Shown here one piece after another: positions 1 to 8,098 of a DNA stretch of 64,000 bases; the first letter of the stretch is position 1; every line of letters starts with the position of its first letter. Below the pieces are notes generated by a model. It was not told the DNA's origin. It saw nothing but the letters and a program-made list of their open reading frames with translations, and did not search any database. Source of the DNA: Methylobacterium sp. WSM2598 (GTDB taxonomy: Bacteria; Pseudomonadota; Alphaproteobacteria; Rhizobiales; Beijerinckiaceae); contig NZ_KB900609.1 in assembly GCF_000379105.1 (NCBI RefSeq), positions 2,738,674 through 2,802,673 of the forward strand. The letters run 5' to 3'. A program made the position numbers and the translations under genes.

Positions 1-2
1 CC

Positions 3-233
3 GCCATCCAGGCGCAGCTCGCCGGCATGCAGGGCGGGCCGCAATACGACGCGGCCTTCGTCGGCGCCTCCCTCCAGGGCCACCGCGAGGCCTTCGCGAT
101 CCACGGCTCCTACGCCGAGGCCGGCGAGGATCCGGCCCTGCGCCGCATCGCCCGCGGCGCCCTGCCGCTGATCCGCCTGCACATCGCGCAGCTCACCCAG
201 ATGCAGGCGATGATGGGCGGCCCGCAGGGCTGA
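3..233 (+). CDS. DUF4142 family protein, C-terminal part only
   Basis: The window opens inside this gene: the frame is open from base 3 and stops at TGA 231-233, giving the last 76 residues. The visible part is helical, with 'HREAFAIHGSYAEAGEDPAL' then 'LPLIRLHIAQL', which resembles the last two helices of DUF4142, a family of small exported four-helix proteins of unknown function. The N-terminal signal peptide and first helices lie to the left of the window, so export cannot be checked. Family assignment rests on this short match only. No catalytic role is known for the family. Confidence 0.6.
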   Translation, partial: AIQAQLAGMQGGPQYDAAFVGASLQGHREAFAIHGSYAEAGEDPALRRIARGALPLIRLHIAQLTQMQAMMGGPQG

Positions 234-322
234 GCCGCTCCGGGCCGGCGCCCCGGCGTCGGCCCGGCCATCCGGCCCCCCATGGGTCCCCCATGGGTCC
301 CCCGGCCCTCGCCGGGCCCGCC

Positions 323-703
323 TCAGCGGTCGGTCGTGGGCCAGGACGGTTCCTCGGGCAGGCAGCCGGCGCGGCAGCGCATCTGCTCGACCTTGATCAC
401 CTGCGGCTTGCTGCCGACGGTCTCGATCTCGATCTGGGTCTGGTTCTTGTTCCAGAGGAAGAGGCAGCGCGAGGGCGTGGTGCGCTGGCAGCTGATCGTC
501 TCGGCGTAGGTCTCGCAGATCCGGGTCCGGCCGCTCACGCATTTCTCGCGCGCCTTGGCCTGCCGGTCGGGCTTCCAGCCCTGCAGCGCCAGGGCGATGC
601 GGAATTCCGAGTAATCCGTGCGCGACTCGACCGCGGGCAGCGGTTCGGTCGCGGCGGCGCCATGCGTCCAGAGGACGAGGATCGGAAGGATCGCGGCGCG
701 CAT
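323..703 (-). CDS. Exported cysteine-rich hypothetical protein
   Basis: A 126-residue protein with a likely Sec signal peptide (hydrophobic 'ILPILVLW' and an Ala-rich cleavage site near residue 18). The mature part carries six cysteines in small clusters ('EKCVSGRTRICETYAETISC', 'SRCLF', 'MRCRAGC'), suggesting disulfide bonds in the periplasm. The reading is protein-like rather than the arginine/glycine-rich sequence typical of shadow frames here. It is a single gene flanked by a DUF4142 gene and a MucR regulator on the same strand as the latter. I do not recognise the family and assign no function. Confidence 0.6.
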   Translation of the reverse strand: MRAAILPILVLWTHGAAATEPLPAVESRTDYSEFRIALALQGWKPDRQAKAREKCVSGRTRICETYAETISCQRTTPSRCLFLWNKNQTQIEIETVGSKPQVIKVEQMRCRAGCLPEEPSWPTTDR

Positions 704-956
704 CGCCCCCCTCGGACGCCGCCACCCCGCATCGCGGCGACCACGTTGTCGGCCAAAGCCGCAGCGGCCGTCAAGGTGGAAGCGGGCGGCCGGTCCAGTC
801 CTGCCGAGGAGAGATCAAGGTCGGCGCGGCCGATGATCAGTCGAGCCTGCGGGGATACAGGGCCGCGGGGGGGTCCGCGTGCAGTCCCGCCTCCCGGGCC
901 CGCCGTCTCGGACGCGCCCGAGACGGCGGCGCGGCGCACCCGCCGCGCGCCGGGTG

Positions 957-1514
957 CTACTCGGCCGCCGCCTTGGCGGCGCGGGCGCGCCGGGGCTTCT
1001 TCCCCGAAGCCTCCGCGGCGGAATCCGGGTTCGCGGGCGCGACGTCCTGCGGCGCCTCGACCGGGTCCGGCGCGGGCGCCTCGGCCTTCGCCCGGGCCGC
1101 GCGGTCGCGCCGGATCTGGCCGAGGCCCAGGGTGCGGGCGAGTTCCGAGCGCTGCTTGGCGTAGCTCTCGGCGACCATGGGGTAGTCGCGCGGCAGACCG
1201 TACTTGACCCGGTACTCCTCCGGCGTGAGCCCGTGCTTCGTCAGGTGCCGCTTCAGGGACTTGTAAGGTTTGCCGTCGACGAAGCTCACGAGATGATCGC
1301 AGCTGATCGATTTGCGAATCTGCGCGGGCGTCGCTTTCGCGCTCTCCTGGGTGCTCGGTGCCGGCGCCTTCCCCGTACTGACGAGGGCGTCGTAGATGCT
1401 GCGGATCAGCGCCGGCAGCTCCGCGCTCGGAACGCTGTTCCTCGACACGTAGGCCGACACGATATCGCTCGTCAGGCCGCTGAGGTCGATGGCTGCTGCC
1501 CCGGTCTCGCTCAT
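957..1514 (-). CDS. mucR: MucR/Ros-family transcriptional regulator lacking zinc ligands
   Basis: A 185-residue member of the MucR/Ros family, global regulators of exopolysaccharide and cell-envelope genes in alphaproteobacteria. The family core lies at about residues 70-130: 'KPYKSLKRHL', 'LTPEEYRVKYGLP', 'DYPMVAESYA' and 'LARTLGLGQ'. In the Ros prototype a C-x2-C pair precedes 'SLKRHL'; here those positions read S and D ('VSFVDGKPYKS'), so the classical zinc site is missing, as in some Mesorhizobium homologues that fold without metal. The C-terminal 50 residues are a low-complexity Ala/Pro/Lys tail. An upstream in-frame start exists, but ATG 1512-1514 ('MSETGAAAIDL') matches the family N-terminus. 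The nearby polysaccharide block is a natural target, which is an inference. Confidence 0.88.
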   Translation of the reverse strand: MSETGAAAIDLSGLTSDIVSAYVSRNSVPSAELPALIRSIYDALVSTGKAPAPSTQESAKATPAQIRKSISCDHLVSFVDGKPYKSLKRHLTKHGLTPEEYRVKYGLPRDYPMVAESYAKQRSELARTLGLGQIRRDRAARAKAEAPAPDPVEAPQDVAPANPDSAAEASGKKPRRARAAKAAAE

Positions 1515-1834
1515 GAATCTGTTCCTGTGCTTGCGCCCGACACAGCAGTGTAGTGTTTGTCGCGGAACGTCAACAGGAATTCTCGCATATTCACATCGGA
1601 GCGCAGCAGAGCGATACGGCTGTTCCAAATCGCTGGCGGCTTCGGACAGGTTTCCGTGTCAATCGCCGGCCCCGCGCGGGGCAAAGACGGGCGGACGCGA
1701 CCCGTTATTGGTGACCGGGTGGGAGGAGTACAGGGGCATCCCGGCGGCCGGGGGGCGGGGCGGATGGGGCGCTCCGACCGCGGGATCGATTTGACGGGGC
1801 CGCGTGTTTCGCCTACAGAGGCGCCCCGGCGTGA

Positions 1835-1910
1835 TCCCCGATAGCTCAGCTGGTAGAGCAGGCGACTGTTAATCGCCTTGTCGCAGGTTCGAGTCCTGCT
1901 CGGGGAGCCA
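1835..1910 (+). tRNA. tRNA-Asn (GTT)
   Basis: A complete cloverleaf. Acceptor arm TCCCCGA (1835-1841) pairs with TCGGGGA (1900-1906), discriminator G, and CCA is encoded (1908-1910). The D-arm contains 'AGCTCAGCTGGTAGAGC'. The anticodon loop 'CTGTTAA' carries GTT, reading Asn codons. The T-arm is 'GCAGGTTCGAGTCCTGC'. A short T-run (TTTT) follows a few bases downstream and could end transcription. There is no sign of an integrated element at its 3' end. Confidence 0.97.
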
Positions 1911-2000
1911 TCCTTTTCTCCGCGCCGCATCCCCCCGATCCGCAGCCAGGCGCTCCGCGCCGCCGGTCGAGGCGTCGATCCCGTCCGGCCATGTGGGCGC

Positions 2001-2105
2001 CTGTCATCCGCTGTCCGCACGTGATCGCCCGGACAGCGGATGACAGGCCCGCGCGGCGCGTGAGCGACGCCGGCATCCGCATATTGCGACGCAATCCGTC
2101 GGACG
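2001..2105 (+). repeat. Palindromic intergenic repeat (REP-like), copy A
   Basis: Two parts. First, a perfect 17-bp inverted repeat (2001-2017 with 2030-2046, arm CTGTCATCCGCTGTCCG) around a 12-base loop. Then a linker (GCCCGCGCGGCGCGTGAGCG) and a second smaller palindrome ATTGCGACGCAAT (about 2082-2094) followed by CCGTCGGA. The same order of parts occurs in reverse orientation at 15192-15288, and part of the linker recurs near 2460. It lies between tRNA-Asn and manC in non-coding DNA, as expected of REP/BIME-type elements. Confidence 0.75.
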
Positions 2106-2248
2106 CCGTACGACGCGGGCCGGGCGTCCGGCACCCGGCGAGCCCGTGGAGAGCGACGCGCGGACCAAGGCAGGCCCGCGCGACACCGCGACCCGGCGGG
2201 CCCGCGGCGAGGTCGGACCCGCGCGGAGCCGGGCGGGGGCGGGCCCGA

Positions 2249-2412
2249 TCAGCGCGGCGGCGCGATCTCGATCCTGGCCAGCGTCTCGCCCTGCCGGAGG
2301 ATCAGCACCGTCCCGGTGATGGTCAGGCAGGCGGCGCTGTCCCTCCGCCGCGCGACGCCGCGCAACGTCTCGTGCCGAGCGGACCGGCATGGTGGGCGGA
2401 TCCGCTCGGCCT
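2249..2412 (-). other. Gap 2106-2528: possible coding remnant and hairpins
   Basis: No convincing gene lies between repeat copy A and manC. One minus-strand frame ending at the TGA at 2249-2251 reads like protein ('LTITGTVLILRQGETLARI') but has no ATG or GTG start with a ribosome site; only a TTG at 2363-2365 is available, giving 38 residues. It may be a tiny gene or a remnant. An imperfect hairpin rich in CCCCCA/TGGGGG at about 2419-2456 and a 19-base match to the REP-like linker at about 2461-2480 lie downstream of manC. Confidence 0.25.
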
Positions 2413-2528
2413 CTCATCCCCCATCCGCCAGATCCCTTCGGGATGGCGGCTGGGGGCCTCGCTCACGCGCCGCGCGGGCGCGTGATCCGGTCCGCGGCCC
2501 GGCCGGTGACCGGTTTCGCGCGTGCCGC

Positions 2529-3965
2529 TCAGCTCTGGCGGCCGTAGACATCCTCGATGCGGATGATGTCGTCCTCGCCCGTGTAGCTGCCGACCTGCAC
2601 CTCGATCAGTTCGAGCGGGATCTTGCCCGGATTGACGAGGCGATGGACGCAGCCGATCGGCAGGTAGATGGCCTCGTTCTCGTGGACGAGGGTCACGGCG
2701 TCGTCCACGGTCACCTCGGCGGTGCCGTGCACCACGATCCAGTGCTCGGCCCTGTGGTAGTGCTTCTGCAGCGACAGGCGCCCGCCCGGCTTCACGGTGA
2801 TCCGCTTCACCTGGAAGCGGTCGCCGATGTCGATGCGCTGGTAGGAGCCCCAGGGCCGGTACATCAGGCGATGCGCGTCGGCCTCGGGCGCGCCCTTGGC
2901 CCGCAGATCCTCCACCAGGGCCTTGACCCCGGCGCCGGCCTCGCGGGAGGTCACCAGCACCGCGTCCGGGGTCGCTACCACCACGACGTCGTCGAGGCCC
3001 ACCACCGTGGTCAGGATCTCCTCGGGGCTGTGCACGAGGCTGTTGCGGGTGTCGCGCACCGCCACGCGGCCGCGCAGGGCGTTGCCGGAGGCGTCCCGCT
3101 CCGACACGTCCCAGAGGGCGCCCCAGGTGCCGATGTCCGACCAGGGGAAGCGCACCGGCAGCACGCCCGAGCGGGCCGTGTGCTCCATCACCGCGTAGTC
3201 GATCGAGATCTGCGGCGCCTGCCCGAAGGCCTCCGGGTCGAGGCGGATGAAGTCGAGGTCGCGGCGGGCCTTCTCCAGGGCCTGCTCGGCGGCCTCCAGG
3301 ACGGCCGGGGCGTGGGCGCGCAGCTCCTCGATCATCACGTCGGCCCGGAACAGGAAGTAGCCGCTGTTCCAGAGGGCTCCCTCGGCGATCAGGCCGGCGG
3401 CCCGGGACGCGTCGGGCTTCTCCAGGAAGCGGGCCACGTGGCAGGCCCCCTGCGCCCCGGCCTCGCCGGGCAGCCTCTCGCCGGGCTGGACGTAGCCGTA
3501 GGCGGTGGCGGGCGCGGTCGGCGTGATGCCGAGGGTCATGATGTAGCCCGCCCGCGCCGCCACGGCGGCGGCCTTGGCGGCGGCGACGAAGGCCGGGGTG
3601 TCGCCGATCACGTGGTCGGCCGCGAGGATCAGCACCAGCGCCTCGGGCTCGCTCTGCGCGGCGCTGAGCGCCGCCACCGCCACGGCGGCGGCCGAATCCC
3701 GGCGCTGCGGCTCGAGCAGGATCTCGGCCGAGAGGCCGACGGCGGCGAGTTGCTCGCCGACGATGAAGCGCGCGTCCTGCGCGGTGATGACCGTCGGCCG
3801 CGCGAAGACCGCGCCGTCGGCGACGCGCAGGGCGGTGGCCTGGAAGGACGAGCGCTCGGCCTCGGCCAGGGGGATGAACTGCTTGGGATGGCTCTCGCGG
3901 GAGGCGGGCCACAGCCGTGTGCCCGATCCACCGCAGAGGATCACCGGATGGATGAGGGTGGTCAT
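2529..3965 (-). CDS. manC: Mannose-1-phosphate guanylyltransferase / mannose-6-phosphate isomerase
   Basis: A 478-residue bifunctional type II PMI (ManC/CpsB/AlgA family, usual length about 470-480). The N-terminal nucleotidyltransferase domain (about 1-340) has the signature 'GGSGTRLWPASRESHPKQF' and makes GDP-mannose from mannose-1-P and GTP. The C-terminal cupin (about 355-478) has the zinc-isomerase pattern 'QKHYHRAEHWIVVHGTAEV' and interconverts fructose-6-P and mannose-6-P. It is followed in its direction of transcription by non-coding DNA and preceded by the phosphomannomutase gene on the same strand. With that enzyme plus gmd and rmd it forms a complete path to GDP-D-rhamnose. Confidence 0.95.
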   Translation of the reverse strand: MTTLIHPVILCGGSGTRLWPASRESHPKQFIPLAEAERSSFQATALRVADGAVFARPTVITAQDARFIVGEQLAAVGLSAEILLEPQRRDSAAAVAVAALSAAQSEPEALVLILAADHVIGDTPAFVAAAKAAAVAARAGYIMTLGITPTAPATAYGYVQPGERLPGEAGAQGACHVARFLEKPDASRAAGLIAEGALWNSGYFLFRADVMIEELRAHAPAVLEAAEQALEKARRDLDFIRLDPEAFGQAPQISIDYAVMEHTARSGVLPVRFPWSDIGTWGALWDVSERDASGNALRGRVAVRDTRNSLVHSPEEILTTVVGLDDVVVVATPDAVLVTSREAGAGVKALVEDLRAKGAPEADAHRLMYRPWGSYQRIDIGDRFQVKRITVKPGGRLSLQKHYHRAEHWIVVHGTAEVTVDDAVTLVHENEAIYLPIGCVHRLVNPGKIPLELIEVQVGSYTGEDDIIRIEDVYGRQS

Positions 3966-4146
3966 GGCGTCACCGTCTCCGTATCGATCAAGGGAAGGGC
4001 CCGCGGCGCGGTGGGCGCCGACGGGTCGATGTCTCGCGGGCTTGCGGCCTTCATAGGTCGGAAGCGCGCGCCGAGGAACCTGCCGGCCCGCATGCGGGCC
4101 CGCGCCGGCGCGCGAGACCGCCGCCGGCGCGGGCCCGGACGCGGCG

Positions 4147-5652
4147 TCAGATGGTCTGATTGTAGGCGCCGACCTCCGGATTCTCGCGCAGCACCCCGTC
4201 GACGCCCTCGAACATCGCGCGCAGGCGCGCCTCCGAGACGGGGCTCTCCACCACGACGACGAGTTCCGGCTTGTTCGACGAGGCCCGCACCAGGCCCCAG
4301 GTGCCGTCCTCCGTCACCACGCGCACGCCGTTCACGGTCACGAGGTCGGTGATGCGCGCGCCCCCGATCGGCTCGCCGCGCTCCATCATGGCCCGCACCC
4401 GGGCCGTCACCTTCTCGACCACCCCGTACTTCACCTCGTCGGCGCAGTGCGGCGACATCGTCGGCGAGCCCCAGGTCTTCGGCAGCGCCCGGTACAGGTC
4501 GGCGAGGCTGCGGCCCGGATTGCGGTCCAGCATCTCGATGACCGTGATCGCCGTCATCAGCCCGTCGTCGTAGCCGCGGCCGATCGGCGCGTTGAAGAAG
4601 AAGTGTCCCGACTTCTCGAACCCGGCCAGCGCGCCCAGCTCGTTCACCCGCCGCTTGATGTAGGAATGGCCGGTCTTCCAGTAATCCGCCTTGACGTCGC
4701 GCGCCCGCAGCTCCGGATCCGAGGCGAACAGGCCCGTCGACTTGACGTCCACGACGAAGGTCGCGCCCGGGTGCAGTTGCGAGAGGTCGCGGGCGAGCAG
4801 CACGCCGACCTTGTCGGCGAAGATCTCGTGGCCCTCGTTGTCGACCACCCCGCAGCGGTCGCCGTCGCCGTCGAAGCCCAGCCCCACATCGGCGCCGGTC
4901 TCGCGCACCGTGTCGGCGATCGCGTGCAGCATCGCCATGTCCTCGGGGTTGGGGTTGTAGCGCGGGAAGGTCGCGTCGGCCTCGGTGTCGAGGGGCACGA
5001 CCTCGCAGCCGAGCGCCTCCAGCACCGCCGGCGCGAAGGCGCCCGCCGTGCCGTTGCCGCAGGCGGCCACGACCTTGAGCTTGCGGCCGATCGTCTTGGT
5101 CCGCGAGAGCAGGTCGGCCTGGTAGCGGGCGGCGAAGTCCGGCACGAAGGCGTAGGCGCCGCCGTCGCGGTACTTGAAGGCGCCCGCCAGCACGATCTCC
5201 TTCAGGCGGCCCATCTCGGCGGGGCCGAAGGTCATGGGCCGCTCGGCGCCCATCTTCACGCCGGTCCAGCCATTGTCGTTGTGGGAGGCCGTGACCATGG
5301 CCACGCAGGGGCAATCGAGGGCGAACTGCCCGAAATAGGCCATGGGCGAGAGGGCGAGCCCGATATCCTTCACGCGCAAGCCCCCCGCCATCATGCCGGC
5401 GATGAGGGCGAGCTTGATCGAGGCCGAGTAGGCGCGGAAATCGTGGCCGGTGACGATGTCGGGCCGCACGCCCATCTCGTGGATGAGCGTCCCGAGGCCC
5501 AGCCCCAGCGCCTGCACCCCCATGAGGTTGAGGTCCTTGGGAAAGAGCCACCGCGCGTCGTACTCGCGAAAGCCGGTTGGGGCCACGAGCGGAAGCGACT
5601 CGAACGCGAAGCTGTTCGGGGCCAGCGATGCATGCGGCTTCGGAAACGTCAT
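4147..5652 (-). CDS. Phosphomannomutase/phosphoglucomutase
   Basis: A 501-residue alpha-D-phosphohexomutase that converts mannose-6-P to mannose-1-P for ManC. Four expected elements are visible: phosphoserine loop 'VTASHNDNGW' (about residue 130; the common form is TASHNP), Mg-binding 'GFDGDGDRCG' (about 265), sugar-recognition 'FEKSGHFFF' (about 350) and a phosphate-binding C-terminal segment 'RASSNKPELV' (about 455, where most relatives have RxSxTEP). An ATG at 5659-5661 and upstream in-frame codons exist; I chose ATG 5650-5652 because an AGG lies at suitable spacing. The gap to rmd (275 bp) probably holds its own promoter. Confidence 0.92.
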   Translation of the reverse strand: MTFPKPHASLAPNSFAFESLPLVAPTGFREYDARWLFPKDLNLMGVQALGLGLGTLIHEMGVRPDIVTGHDFRAYSASIKLALIAGMMAGGLRVKDIGLALSPMAYFGQFALDCPCVAMVTASHNDNGWTGVKMGAERPMTFGPAEMGRLKEIVLAGAFKYRDGGAYAFVPDFAARYQADLLSRTKTIGRKLKVVAACGNGTAGAFAPAVLEALGCEVVPLDTEADATFPRYNPNPEDMAMLHAIADTVRETGADVGLGFDGDGDRCGVVDNEGHEIFADKVGVLLARDLSQLHPGATFVVDVKSTGLFASDPELRARDVKADYWKTGHSYIKRRVNELGALAGFEKSGHFFFNAPIGRGYDDGLMTAITVIEMLDRNPGRSLADLYRALPKTWGSPTMSPHCADEVKYGVVEKVTARVRAMMERGEPIGGARITDLVTVNGVRVVTEDGTWGLVRASSNKPELVVVVESPVSEARLRAMFEGVDGVLRENPEVGAYNQTI

Positions 5653-5926
5653 CACTCTCATCCTGCCGTTCAAGGGCGGGCCCGAGGGCCCTGCCGGTGA
5701 GCCGATTCCCCGGGAGGCTCCCGTTCGTCGTAAGGTAATTGAAGGGTTCATTCCGGCGAAGCGGATTTCGGTTCGCCGGAAAGCGCTTGCAAATCAGAGG
5801 CCTGGTCCGATCCAGGGACTCTCCCGCGAGGGCGGTTCGGGCGCCGCTCCCGCTCCATCGTCTCCGGCGATCCGTCCCGCCGGATCCACTCCTCCCCCGC
5901 GGCGCCGCCCCGTCGGCCCGCGATGC

Positions 5927-6895
5927 TCAGCCGTGGCGGACCTCCGCCCGCGCGTGGTCGAGAACGGAGGCGAGCGTCTCGGTGAGGGAGCGCTTCGGGG
6001 CCCAGCCGGTGCGGGCGGCCAGCGCCGAGGCGTCCCCGCAGGCGGTCGGGATCTCGGAGGGGCGCAGCCGCTCCTGCGCCACCCGCACCTCGAAGGGCCT
6101 GCGCGAGAGGGATGCCAGCGTCTCCAGCAGGCTGCCGATCGACCGCGCCTGGCCGGAGGCGATGTTGAAGATGCTGCATCGGTCGAGCGTGTCGGCGGCC
6201 GCGACCAGACCCGCATAGGCCTCGACGACGTCGCGGACGTCCAGGAAGTCGCGACGGGCCGAGAGGTCCCCGACCTCCAGCACGGGCGGAACCAGCTGCG
6301 CCTCGATGCGGGCGATCTGCGCGGCGAACGAGGCGACCACGAACCGCTCGCTCTGGCCCGGGCCGATGTGGTTGAGCGGCCTCAGGATCACCAGGCGCGA
6401 CCCCGCCCGGCCCAGCACGTCCGTCAGGATCTGCTCGCCGACGAGCTTCGTCTTGGCGTAGGTGCTCGCCGGCTCCGGCCGGACCGCCTCGCCGACGGGC
6501 TGTCCCGACAGGAAGGCCCGACCGTACACCTCCCCGGAACTCACGAAGAACAGGTTCGTCCCGGGCAGGTGGTCGACCAGCGCCGATGCGAGGCTCAGCA
6601 CCGTGCCGACGTTCTCGCTCCAGGCCCGGACCGGCCGCGCGGCGGCGTCCGAGACGGAGGAGAGGGCGGCGAGGTGGAGGATGTCCGTCGGCGCGACCTC
6701 GCGCAGGCACTCCGCCGTGCGGCGACCGTCCGACAGGTCGGCCGCGACGTAGCCGATCCCGGCGGAAAGCGCCGCCGGCCTGGCCTCGCGGCCGAGACCG
6801 ACGATCTCCGCGCCGGCGCCGAACCGGTCGAGGAAGGCGGCGGCCGCGTGGCGGCCGACGAAACCCGTCGCGCCGGTGATCAGGATGCGCTTCAC
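5927..6895 (-). CDS. rmd: GDP-6-deoxy-4-keto-D-mannose reductase
   Basis: A 322-residue extended short-chain dehydrogenase that reduces the Gmd product to GDP-D-rhamnose. NAD(P)-binding 'GATGFVGRHAA' begins at residue 8, with 'LAALSSVSD' in the fold and the catalytic S-Y-K set 'SSGEVYG...STYAKTK' at about 125-155. The stretch 'NHIGPGQSERFVVASFAAQI' followed by 'RRDFLDVRDVV' is typical of Rmd rather than of GDP-fucose synthase. It lies 22 bp downstream of gmd on the same strand, so the two are surely co-transcribed and act in sequence. A fucose synthase role is possible but less likely on these motifs. Confidence 0.87.
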   Translation of the reverse strand: MKRILITGATGFVGRHAAAAFLDRFGAGAEIVGLGREARPAALSAGIGYVAADLSDGRRTAECLREVAPTDILHLAALSSVSDAAARPVRAWSENVGTVLSLASALVDHLPGTNLFFVSSGEVYGRAFLSGQPVGEAVRPEPASTYAKTKLVGEQILTDVLGRAGSRLVILRPLNHIGPGQSERFVVASFAAQIARIEAQLVPPVLEVGDLSARRDFLDVRDVVEAYAGLVAAADTLDRCSIFNIASGQARSIGSLLETLASLSRRPFEVRVAQERLRPSEIPTACGDASALAARTGWAPKRSLTETLASVLDHARAEVRHG

Positions 6896-6917
6896 GCCAG
6901 AGCCTCGGCAGGGCGGC

Positions 6918-7955
<1,038 letters not shown>

Positions 7956-8098
7956 TCAAGTGCAATGGCTAAGCTCGTCTGCGGGCTTGCCGCGGCCGTC
8001 ATCTCGTCCTCGTACCGGCCCCGCAAGAGCGCCGGCCTCTGCGTCAGAGGCCCCTTGCCCCGGTCGGGACCAATGCGCGACCCGCCCGCTGCGGCCCG

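Noticed and set aside
1846..2134. Coding frames over the tRNA-Asn gene on the minus strand
   Set aside because: They read through the tRNA and the palindromic repeat; no protein-like pattern.
2316..4352. Very long plus-strand open frame antisense to manC
   Set aside because: Val/Gly/Asp/His/Arg-rich shadow of a GC-rich gene; the minus strand encodes an unmistakable ManC with all motifs.
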